Source of the DNA: 2-02-FULL-55-14 sp964534125
GTDB taxonomy: Bacteria > Bacteroidota > Ignavibacteria > UBA10030
Direction of reading: 5' to 3'
DNA: 64,000 nt
NCBI GenBank assembly: GCA_964534125.1
Contig: CAZHOJ010000012.1
Span: 30,625-94,624 of the forward strand
Below the pieces are notes generated by a model. The model saw only the letters and a list, made by a program, of their open reading frames with translations, did not search any database and was not told the DNA's origin. This document shows, piece after piece, positions 52,440 to 60,351 of this stretch (position 1 is the stretch's first letter; every line of letters starts with the position of its first letter). The translations under genes were made by a program, and so were the position numbers.

Positions 52440-52625
52440 AGTATCCAGTAAGCAGCAGGCAGGTTTCAAGCAGGCGAAGAGCCGGGAGGAGTTGGAGTAG
52501 GCACTAAGCAGGTGTCATGCAGGCGTTGGACATGTGTACGATTTTCGCCTCCGAATCACCTGCCGGTACGTGCCTACTGTCTGCTGCCTTCTACCTTCTG
52601 CCTACTGTCTTCTTTCTTCTCCCCC
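52440..52625. repeat. AAGCAGG / CTACTGTC repeat block
   Basis: Two flavours: CAGTAAGCAGCAGGCAGG, TAAGCAGGTGTCATGCAGGC in the left half and CTACTGTCTGCTGCCTTCT, CCTTCTGCCTACTGTCTTC in the right half, which overlaps the 3' end of the next gene. Confidence 0.65.
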
Positions 52626-52924
52626 ATATATCTCGCCTGCGTCCAGAAGACCGTCAGGATGAGCGCCTCGACGATGAGGCCGAACAGCAGAAGATGGAGG
52701 ATAGGGATGGGAAATGCATCCGAGAGAAGGTATGCCGCACCGTTCAGCGCAAGCAGAAGACCGTACGCAATGCCGCCCCAGAAGTACGCCTTGCTCGCCC
52801 GCCGCCAGAGCGGTCCCATGAGGAGCTTCGCCCCGCAGGAATCGCATGTGATGCTCGTGCTATCGAGGGCAAAGACGAACTTCCCGAGCGATATCGGCGG
52901 CTTGTTGCAGGACGGACAGTTCAT
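52574..52924 (-). CDS. Zinc-ribbon two-helix membrane protein
   Basis: 116 residues. N-terminal zinc ribbon CPSC-x(24)-CDSC, then two membrane helices (~46-66 and ~72-96). Unknown family. The final ~14 residues (EDSRQKVEGSRQ) and the stop are encoded by the intergenic repeat block, so the native C-terminus may have been at about TQARYMGEKKE. Confidence 0.75.
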   Translation of the reverse strand: MNCPSCNKPPISLGKFVFALDSTSITCDSCGAKLLMGPLWRRASKAYFWGGIAYGLLLALNGAAYLLSDAFPIPILHLLLFGLIVEALILTVFWTQARYMGEKKEDSRQKVEGSRQ

Positions 52925-52969
52925 GGGCTTGGCCTCATGGTCGAGTCTGTGGTCGATCAGAATGAGGGT

Positions 52970-53140
52970 AGGCAGTACGCACTATGCAGTACGCAGAGGA
53001 CAGTTCTCAGTGCTCACCGCTCAGTACCCAGAAAGCACAAGGGCTCTGAAGCTCATATGATGCCACCGTCTGCTACCCAAGCATACAAACATCATGGTCG
53101 ATGCTTTCTGAGTACTGCGTAGTGAGTACTTCTCCATGTG
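52970..53140. repeat. AGTACGCA-type repeats flanking the M3 gene end
   Basis: GGCAGTACGCACTATGCAGT with ACGCAGAGGACAG on the left and TGAGTACTGCGTAGTGAGTA on the right form iterated and mutually inverted words downstream of the M3 peptidase stop. Confidence 0.6.
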
Positions 53141-53143
53141 GTT

Positions 53144-55243
53144 CTATTTCAGTCCTCTTTTCATCAGCAGCGGCTCAATGCTCGGCTCTTTGCCGCGGAA
53201 GCGCTTGTAGAGCGTCATCCCGTCCTCCGTTGCGCCGGCGGAGAGGATATTCTTCCGGAACGCATCGGCAGTCTTCTTGTCGAAAATGTTGCCCGTCTCC
53301 TTGAATGCCTGGAACGCGTCCGCATCCAGCACCTCGGCCCACACGTACGAATAATACCCTGCCGCGTACCCGCCAGAGAAGATGTGGTTGAAATACGGGC
53401 TCCGGTAGCGGGAAATGATCTCCGGGATAAGGCCAAGGTCTTTCAGCACGCGGTCCTCGAAGGACATGACATCCTCGCCGATCGGGGCTTCGAGCGTATG
53501 CCACGCCAGGTCGAGGAAGGAAGCCGCCAGGTATTCGGTGGTGGCGAAGCCCTGGTTGAACGTGGACGACTGCCGGATCTTCCTGATGAGCTCGTCAGGA
53601 ATGGGCTCGTTCGTCTGGTAATGGCGCGCATACGTCCGCAGCACCTCGGGTTCGAACGCCCAGTTCTCCATGATCTGCGACGGGAGCTCCACAAAGTCCC
53701 GCTGGACGTTCGTTCCTGCGAGCGTCTCATACGTGCACTCCGACAGCAGGCTGTGCAGCGCGTGGCCGAACTCGTGGAACAGGGTTGCCGCTTCGTCCAG
53801 GCTCAGCAGCGACGGAGCATCGGCCGTCGGCTTGGTGAAGTTCCCCACGTTATAGACTACCGGCCGGATGTCCGCGTCCCCCATCCGGTGCTGCTCCCGG
53901 AACTCTCCCATCCATGCCCCGCCCCGCTTGCTCTCGCGCGGGAAGTAGTCGACGTAGAGGATCCCCACCTGACTGCTGTCGGCATCCAGCACCTCGAACA
54001 CCTCCACGTCCGGATGGTAGATCGTCACGTTCGCCAGGGGCCTGAACTGCAGGCCGTAGAGCTTTGACGCCACATCGAACACGCCCTGCCGCACCTTTCC
54101 GAGCTCAAAGTAGGGACGCAGCATCTCCTCGTCAAGGTCATACTTCTCCTTGCGGATCTTCTCGGCATAGTACCACCAGTCCCACGATGCCACCTTGAAC
54201 TTCCCCCCCTCGGCATCGATCATCTTCTGCATGTCGGCCCGCTCGGCCTTTGCACGCTTCAGGGCGGGCCTCCAAAGCCGGTTCAGGAGTTCGTACACTT
54301 TCGACGGCTCCTTGGCCATGTTCTCTTCGAGCACATAGTGGGCGTGTGTGGGATAGCCGAGCAGCTTCGCCCGTTCGCTCCGGAGGTTTGCGATCTTCAG
54401 GAGCGTGGCCTTGTTGTCGAGCGAGTCGCCGTTGTTCCCGCGGTTGATGTAGCCCATGTAGAGCTTCTCGCGCAGGTCCCGGTTGTCGGCGTACGTCAGG
54501 AACGGGATCATGCTGGGCTTGTGCGTGGTGAAGACCCACTTTCCCTCATGTCCACGCTCCCCGGCAGCTTCCGCTGCAGCGTCGATCGAGCTCTGCGGGA
54601 GTCCCGCGAGGTCCGATTCATTGTCCACTACCATCTCGAAGGCATTGGTCTCTTCGAGCACATGGTCGCCGAAGGTGAGCGTCAGCACCGACAGCTCTTC
54701 GTTCAGCTTTTCCAGTTTTCCCTTGCTCTCGGGGTCCAGGTCTGCACCACCGCGCACGAAGCGCTTATAGAGCTTCGTCGTCAGCTGCTTCTGTTCCTCG
54801 GTCAGGCTGGCCTCGTCCATCGTCTCATAGACCTGTTTGACCCGCTGGAAGAGCTTGTCGTTGAGCAGGAACGCGTCCGAATGGCGCGACAGTTTGGGTG
54901 AGATGTCCTTGGCGAGCGCCTGCATCTCCTTGTTGGACATCGAGGAGAGCATCGGGAAGAAGGTGCGCGCTACCTGCGACAGCAAGGCGCCGCTGTGCTC
55001 GAAGGCCTCGACGGTGTTGGCAAAGGTCGGCTCCTCAGCGCTGCCGATGATGGCATCGACCTCGGCAACCTGTTCCTGCATGCCGCGCTCGAACGCGGGG
55101 GCATAGTGGGCCAGCTCGATGCGGTCGAACGGCGGCGTGCCGTGTGGCGTGTTCCATTCGGTGAAGAAGGGATTCTCCTGCGACGCGCAGCCGGCGATGA
55201 TGATGGTCATAACGATGGCGAAACTCCGAGTGAAGGGTGACAT
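53144..55243 (-). CDS. M3 family oligopeptidase (Dcp/PrlC-like) lipoprotein
   Basis: 699 residues from ATG 55243; the longer frame lacks a signal. Lipobox IIIAG-Cys. Long helical N-terminal region, then the M3 catalytic site TLFHEFGHALHSLLSE near residue 490 (HExxH) with the downstream Glu ligand in FVELPSQIMENWAFEP and the substrate-loop GYAAGYYSYVWAEVLDADAF. Family cuts oligopeptides or dipeptides from C-termini; here lipid-anchored outside the cytoplasm. Confidence 0.95.
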   Translation of the reverse strand: MSPFTRSFAIVMTIIIAGCASQENPFFTEWNTPHGTPPFDRIELAHYAPAFERGMQEQVAEVDAIIGSAEEPTFANTVEAFEHSGALLSQVARTFFPMLSSMSNKEMQALAKDISPKLSRHSDAFLLNDKLFQRVKQVYETMDEASLTEEQKQLTTKLYKRFVRGGADLDPESKGKLEKLNEELSVLTLTFGDHVLEETNAFEMVVDNESDLAGLPQSSIDAAAEAAGERGHEGKWVFTTHKPSMIPFLTYADNRDLREKLYMGYINRGNNGDSLDNKATLLKIANLRSERAKLLGYPTHAHYVLEENMAKEPSKVYELLNRLWRPALKRAKAERADMQKMIDAEGGKFKVASWDWWYYAEKIRKEKYDLDEEMLRPYFELGKVRQGVFDVASKLYGLQFRPLANVTIYHPDVEVFEVLDADSSQVGILYVDYFPRESKRGGAWMGEFREQHRMGDADIRPVVYNVGNFTKPTADAPSLLSLDEAATLFHEFGHALHSLLSECTYETLAGTNVQRDFVELPSQIMENWAFEPEVLRTYARHYQTNEPIPDELIRKIRQSSTFNQGFATTEYLAASFLDLAWHTLEAPIGEDVMSFEDRVLKDLGLIPEIISRYRSPYFNHIFSGGYAAGYYSYVWAEVLDADAFQAFKETGNIFDKKTADAFRKNILSAGATEDGMTLYKRFRGKEPSIEPLLMKRGLK

Positions 55244-55702
55244 GACTGGATCCGATCGGGTGATGAGAGTATGGAAAGACAAATCGTCGATGAATATGGG
55301 AGGGATGGAGAAGAATTTCAAACGGTGGATTCCCAGAATCGAGACGGGCAGAACGGATGGGAGTCGGGACTACGGAGAAAGCGGGGAAATCAACAGAAGT
55401 CTGCCTTCAGATTTATTCAGTTCTTCTGAAGGCTGACTTCGGATGAGTAAAGCACGCCCCGGAGGGGACCTCCGGGGCGAGGAGCATCCTGGCTTTTCCG
55501 AAGTCCATCGCGAGGCTGACTTCGGCTGTATGGGAGATGAGCAGGAGGAGATAAATGCTAAACGCTAAACTTCGAAATGCTAAACAAGGACGAAATTGTA
55601 AATCCAAAAAAGAGAAAATCCGGGAGGGCGTTTCTGATCTCTGATGTCGTGCTCTGTATGTGGTCAGCGTTTCATATGTAGCATGTAGCATTTCCTCACA
55701 TT
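55244..55702. other. 459-base intergenic region with repeats and a hairpin
   Basis: Holds a direct repeat of GGCTGACTTCGG (55427 and ~55511), the perfect hairpin at 55455-55479, and AAACGCTAAACTTCGAAATG iterations at ~55555-55605. No gene; short frames here have no recognisable product. Confidence 0.5.
55455..55479 (-). terminator. Candidate terminator of the HlyD-permease-TolC operon
   Basis: Perfect 11-bp stem CGCCCCGGAGG/CCTCCGGGGCG with a 3-base loop, ~220 bases after the TolC-like stop; followed on the minus strand by TGCTTTACTC. The distance makes the assignment tentative. Confidence 0.5.
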
Positions 55703-57211
55703 CTACTCTGCGATCGTCCTCTGCTCCACGAAATCATACAGCGTCAGCCGCCGCAGACGATAATACGCTGACCAGAAATCCCACAGCGTCTGCACCCGCT
55801 GCCGGCGGGCGGAGTCCTTTTCGTTCTGCGCCAGGAAGAGGTTCGTGACATCGATCTTCCCGATCAGGTACCGGTCCTTCGATACCTCGAACCGCCTCTG
55901 CCCCATGGTGTCTGCCCGTGCAGAGATGGCCACCTGCTCGCTGAGCAGCTGCAGCCGCTTCACGAGAGCCTGCACATCATCCTCGAGCGTGTTCAGCGCT
56001 ATCTCGCTGGCGCCATCGAGCCTTCGCTTCTCCGCCTCGGCCGCCTCCACCTCTTCTGAGCCGGCTCCCCACTGGATGAGCGGCACCTCGAAGGAAATAT
56101 TCAGCTGCTGCTGGTCGAGCAGGCCTCGATATGCCTCCGAGACCGATCCCGCACGCTGATTGAGTCCCGCATTGGCGACCAATGTCGCCGAGAACATGTT
56201 CCTCAGCTCCGCATCGCGAACCCCCCGCTCCGCCTGCAGCTTCTGAAGGTCTATCGAGGCGATGTCGCTCCGATTCTGCCGTGCCTCCCGCAGCGCCACA
56301 TCTGCTTCAAGGTGAAGCTCCGGGATGCCATCCGGGGCGACGAGCTGCAACGGCGTGTCCTTTGGCAGTCCGACGGAGAACGCCAGCACCTTCTGCGCCC
56401 GCTCGTACTCGATGAGGGCGTTCGCGAGGCTCGTCCGTGCGTTGAGCAGCGCGATCTCGCTCTGCAGCAGGTCGTTCTCGGCGATCTTGCCGACGTTGTA
56501 GCGGCCGATGGAGATCTGGTAGAGCGTGTCGTTGATCTGCACATTGTTGCGCGAGTTCGCGACGTTCATCGATGCCATGGAGGCCGCGAAGAATGCGTTC
56601 GTCACGTCCATCGCGATCTGTTCCCGCGATTCCCTCCACCGCCGCGCGGCGATCTCCCTGCCCAGCGACTGCACTTCAGAGGTCCACCAGATGGTGTTCA
56701 GCTGGAAGATCGGCTGACGGTACATGACGGACAGCGGCGTCGACCGGTAGAACACGGAGTTCGACTCGAGGAGGTCGATGCGGTTCAGCCCGCTCGATAC
56801 GGAGAGCACTCCGCCGGTGAACGGTATCTGCTGCGACAGCGACAGACTCAGCGTGGAGCTGGCCTGGCTCTGGGGTGTGAAGAGCGTCGTGCCGTCGGGC
56901 TGCACGACCGGCGTGATCGACCGCGCATACCCCGGCGCGGTCCCGTCCAGCCGCAGCTGAGGATACAGCGACGAGCGGAAGCTGTTGTAGGAAGCGACGG
57001 ACGCATTGTAATCCTCGCGCGCCACAACGATCGCAGGACCTTTCTCGAGCGCCATGGATATCGCGCCATCGAGGGTGAGGGTCATGGGAACCGGCTGAGC
57101 CGGCACGATGGCGGGACCCATGAGGAATAAAAGAATGCAGACCCGCACGAATGCGGAGACCGGGCCCTCACGATCGATCCTCATCGGCTTCTTACTTCCT
57201 GCTTTGTGCAT
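55703..57211 (-). CDS. TolC-family outer membrane efflux channel
   Basis: 502 residues (in-frame Met ten codons later is an alternative start). Signal around VCILLFLMGPAIVPAQ. Two OEP repeats of long coiled-coil helices: ALEKGPAIVVAREDYNASVA and VGKIAENDLLQSEIALLNAR in the first, EKRRLDGASEIALNTLEDDV and YLIGKIDVTNLFLAQNEKD in the second. Forms the outer-membrane tunnel. Last gene of the minus-strand unit with permease (66 bases upstream) and adaptor. Confidence 0.93.
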   Translation of the reverse strand: MHKAGSKKPMRIDREGPVSAFVRVCILLFLMGPAIVPAQPVPMTLTLDGAISMALEKGPAIVVAREDYNASVASYNSFRSSLYPQLRLDGTAPGYARSITPVVQPDGTTLFTPQSQASSTLSLSLSQQIPFTGGVLSVSSGLNRIDLLESNSVFYRSTPLSVMYRQPIFQLNTIWWTSEVQSLGREIAARRWRESREQIAMDVTNAFFAASMASMNVANSRNNVQINDTLYQISIGRYNVGKIAENDLLQSEIALLNARTSLANALIEYERAQKVLAFSVGLPKDTPLQLVAPDGIPELHLEADVALREARQNRSDIASIDLQKLQAERGVRDAELRNMFSATLVANAGLNQRAGSVSEAYRGLLDQQQLNISFEVPLIQWGAGSEEVEAAEAEKRRLDGASEIALNTLEDDVQALVKRLQLLSEQVAISARADTMGQRRFEVSKDRYLIGKIDVTNLFLAQNEKDSARRQRVQTLWDFWSAYYRLRRLTLYDFVEQRTIAE

Positions 57212-57224
57212 CCCTGACTTTTCT

Positions 57225-57285
57225 CAACTTCGGATTTATAGTTTGTTTAGCATTTCGAGTTTCGAGTTTAGCATTTCTCATTCGT
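57225..57285. repeat. AGCATTTCGAGTTTCGAGT repeat
   Basis: Iterations of AGCATTTCGAGTTTCGAGTT and TTAGCATTTC between permease and TolC-like genes, the reverse complement of the AAATGCTAAAC words at ~55560. Confidence 0.6.
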
Positions 57286-58630
57286 ATCTCAACGACACGA
57301 TCGGGTCCTGTTCCGCCGCCTTCTTCGCCGGGAACAGGCCGAACCCCACGCCGATGGCGACGGAGATGATGAACGAAAGGAAGACGGACGGGGCCGTTAC
57401 GATGGTCAGGATGTCCGTGGCGCGCTCGATGACATAGCTGAGGACGAATCCCAGGACAATGCCGATGAACCCTCCCGTGATGCTGATGGAGACCGCCTCG
57501 CTCAGGAACTGGAAGATCACGTCGTTCCGAGACGCGCCGAGCGAGCGCCGGATGCCGATCTCCTTCGTCCGCTCGAGCACCGAGGCCAGCATGATGTTCA
57601 TGATGCCGATACCCCCCACCAGCAGCGAAATGGATGCGATTGCGCCCAGCACGATGTTGAAGATCTGCTTCGTGCGCTGTTCCTGACGCAGAAGCACCTC
57701 CGGTACGATCACCTGGTAATCCACCACGCCGTAATGCCTTCGCTGGAGCATCCGGCTGATGACATCGGCCGCCGGGACGACGTACCTGCTGTCCGCCATC
57801 TGCACGATGAGCCGGTCCAGCTGATGGTAGTTCGGCTTGGGCTTCTTCTCGTCGTTGTCCTCCCGGTGCGCCCGCGACGCCTCCTGGATGTCCTGCCTCG
57901 TGATGAGCGTCCGGTTCTTGTACCGAAGCAGCAGCGTGCTCACAGGCGTGTAGATGTCCATATTGATGTTGCGCAGACCGAGATGGGTCAGCGACTGGTC
58001 GCTCACGGACCTGTCCTCCAGGACGCCCACGACTGTCAGCCACAGCGACCCGCACTTGATCTGCTTGCCGATAGGGCTCTCACGGGTGAAGAACTTCGTC
58101 CTGATCCCGTAGCCGATGACGCACACCGGCAGCGCCTCCTCGCTCTGGATCTTCGAGAACCCTCCCCCGGCAAGGAACGCGAAGTCGGACGTGCGGAAGT
58201 ACGTCGTATCGACCCCGACGAGCTTCCCCGAACGCTTCAGCCCTTCGCGGATGACGGTGGTCTCCACGACGATCTCGGGGCTGACGAGCTCCACCTCGGG
58301 CACCGTCTCGAGGATCGCCGTCGCGTCCAGCAGCGTCAGGCCGGGCGAGAACTTCTCCTTCTCGTTCGACTTCTCGGACGACGACGTCGATTCCACCTCC
58401 CCCTCCTCCTGTTCCACGATCGGCGTGACGATGACGTTGTTCGTGCCGAGCAGGCGCATCTGTTCCAGGATCTCCTGCTGGGCGCCGTTCCCCACGGCGA
58501 GCATCGAGATGACGGAAGCGACGCCAAACACGATGCCGAGCGACGTCAGGATGCCGCGCAGCTTGTTATGCCGGATGGCCTGGATGGCCACCGGAAAGTT
58601 GAGGATGAGGGTCTGGCGGAGGGATCTCAT
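57278..58630 (-). CDS. MacB-type ABC transporter permease without ATPase domain
   Basis: 450 residues. First helix after NKLRGILTSLGIVFGVASVISM, a large periplasmic MacB-PCD domain (~50-300) and three C-terminal FtsX helices (LLVGGIGIMNIMLASVLERT, IGIRRSLGASRNDVIFQF). Unlike full-length MacB there is no nucleotide-binding domain, and no ATPase gene lies in the unit. Start overlaps the adaptor stop by ATGA. With adaptor and TolC-like channel it should form a trans-envelope pump for a peptide, lipid or drug; substrate unknown. Confidence 0.92.
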   Translation of the reverse strand: MRSLRQTLILNFPVAIQAIRHNKLRGILTSLGIVFGVASVISMLAVGNGAQQEILEQMRLLGTNNVIVTPIVEQEEGEVESTSSSEKSNEKEKFSPGLTLLDATAILETVPEVELVSPEIVVETTVIREGLKRSGKLVGVDTTYFRTSDFAFLAGGGFSKIQSEEALPVCVIGYGIRTKFFTRESPIGKQIKCGSLWLTVVGVLEDRSVSDQSLTHLGLRNINMDIYTPVSTLLLRYKNRTLITRQDIQEASRAHREDNDEKKPKPNYHQLDRLIVQMADSRYVVPAADVISRMLQRRHYGVVDYQVIVPEVLLRQEQRTKQIFNIVLGAIASISLLVGGIGIMNIMLASVLERTKEIGIRRSLGASRNDVIFQFLSEAVSISITGGFIGIVLGFVLSYVIERATDILTIVTAPSVFLSFIISVAIGVGFGLFPAKKAAEQDPIVSLRYE

Positions 58631-59907
58631 TGGACCGGGGGGAGTGCCTGGAGCGTGTCGGTGGGAATGCCGTCCAGGTCCCGCGGAACGGAGAGATGGA
58701 CGATGTCGCCTTCCGTCAGGCCGCGTTCGACGATAACAGCGTTCTCGTTCATCGTCCCGAGACCGACCTCCTGCCGTGTGATGCCGGACCCATTCTCTTT
58801 ATACACGAAGGAGCGTTCCCCCTCCGTATGGATCGCTTCGAGCGGCACCGACAGCACATCTTCGAAGACCTCCACAACGATCTCGTTGCTCGTGGTCATG
58901 GCCGGGCGAAGAGTGGTGTCGGACTCGTGAACGACGATCTTCACCTCGAACACCTTTGCGTCAGCGTTCGGCCGCTGCTCGCCGATGTTGGCGACGCTCG
59001 TTATCTTCCCGGTGAGCTTCTTGTCCGGGTCGGCGTCCAGGCGGATGTTCACCGACTGGCCCTGGCGCACCTTCTGGATGTCGACCTCGTTCACGTAGGT
59101 GATCGATTCCATTTCCGTCAGGTCGGGCAGAGTGGCGACGGTGGAGCTCCAGGGATTGACCATCGAACCCACGATGCGCTTCTTGCCGTCCCATTCCCGG
59201 GCATAGATGACCATCCCCGGGGCGGGGGCCGAGACGCGGAACTGCATGAGCGTCTGCTGAAGGATGTCCCTCCTGTTCTTTTCTTTGATGAGGTCGAGCT
59301 CGACGGCGCGGATCTTTGCCACGGACTGCTTTTGCTTCGTGACGTAGTTCTTCCGTGCCTGGGCGTACGCACGTTGCGCGCGTTCGTAGTCGATCTCCGC
59401 CTGGCGCTGCATGGCGGGGGCCTCGTAGATCGATTGCTCCTTGGCGATCTTCTTCTCCTCGAGCGCGAAGCGGAGGTTCACGAGCTCGTCCCGCGCCTGG
59501 GAGAGCGCGAGCGTGCTGTCGAGGATAGCCTGGTCGTACTGCGACTGGAACTTCTCGACGGAAAGCTCGGAATCCTTCATCTTCTGGGTGATCTCGGACC
59601 TGTCGAGTTCTGCAACGAAGTCGCCGCTGTCGACCACCGTCCCTTCCGGAACAAGGTTCGCGATCTTCATCTGCCAGATACCGGCGGAACGTGCCCCTTC
59701 CGGTCCCTGGATCTCGATCGAGTTCTTCGCCTGCAGTTCGCCGGTGGTCGTGACGGAGACGACGAACGGACCCTTAGCGACGGGGACGAGGAGCGAGGCC
59801 TCGGCCTCGGAGGAACCCGATGTGGAGAACCACACGATGAGAAGGACAAGGAGGAGAGCGCCTCCGGCGGCGAGGAGTCTGTTGCGTGTCATAGGTAGGC
59901 CTGGCAT
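58627..59907 (-). CDS. Periplasmic adaptor (HlyD/MacA-type) of an export pump
   Basis: 426 residues; Met at 59907 or 59892. One N-terminal membrane helix (LLAAGGALLLVLLIVWF). Barrel-sandwich hybrid halves (VVDSGDFVAELDRSEI, VSAPAPGMVIYAREWDG) flank a long alpha hairpin (~115-205), then beta-barrel (VRQGQSVNIRLDADPDKKL) and membrane-proximal domains (RQEVGLGTMNENAVIVERGL). Links the inner-membrane permease with the TolC-like channel. First gene of the operon. Confidence 0.93.
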   Translation of the reverse strand: MPGLPMTRNRLLAAGGALLLVLLIVWFSTSGSSEAEASLLVPVAKGPFVVSVTTTGELQAKNSIEIQGPEGARSAGIWQMKIANLVPEGTVVDSGDFVAELDRSEITQKMKDSELSVEKFQSQYDQAILDSTLALSQARDELVNLRFALEEKKIAKEQSIYEAPAMQRQAEIDYERAQRAYAQARKNYVTKQKQSVAKIRAVELDLIKEKNRRDILQQTLMQFRVSAPAPGMVIYAREWDGKKRIVGSMVNPWSSTVATLPDLTEMESITYVNEVDIQKVRQGQSVNIRLDADPDKKLTGKITSVANIGEQRPNADAKVFEVKIVVHESDTTLRPAMTTSNEIVVEVFEDVLSVPLEAIHTEGERSFVYKENGSGITRQEVGLGTMNENAVIVERGLTEGDIVHLSVPRDLDGIPTDTLQALPPVQ

Positions 59908-60351
59908 CGGTCAGCGATCATGTTTAGACCCGGTGATACGCAAAATCGTTCCTTAGGATGCCAAATGAAAGCGGCGGAGGGGCTTTATTCCCAGGGGGAA
60001 GTATCTTTGGGGCCTTTTTTCACGCTCCGCAACCCCTAAACGAGGGCGTCTTCCATCTTCCTACTTTCATCTTCAGTCTGATATCTGACGTCTGTCTACT
60101 GTCGTCTTCCATCTTCATACTTCTATCTTCAGTCTGATATCTTCTATCTTCTATCTTCTATCTTCTATCTTCTATCTTCTATCTCCCATCTCCCGTCTCC
60201 CATCTCCTCTGCAACTTCCCTCCAAATTCCCGTAAAAGGGAACATTCCCGGCCTGATCCCGGGGCCGTCATTCGAAGGGAACTCATCGATACGTCGATCT
60301 TTCGTCTCACAGTCTCCTATCTCTCATCTTACCCCCTTGGAGGTCTCCCTC
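59908..60351. repeat. Intergenic region with CTTCTAT tandem array
   Basis: Between divergent adaptor and M61 genes. The core at ~60139-60190 is about seven copies of a 7-bp unit (ATCTTCT), flanked by related words (CATCTTCAGTCTGATATCTG, GTCTGTCTACTGTCGTCTTC, CTCCCATCTCCCGTCTCCCA). A TATCTTTG box at 60002-60009 on the plus strand could be a promoter element. No gene seen. Confidence 0.75.

Noticed and set aside
60139..60190. CRISPR-like array
   Set aside because: The 7-bp tandem units have no spacers and no cas genes are near; it is a simple repeat.
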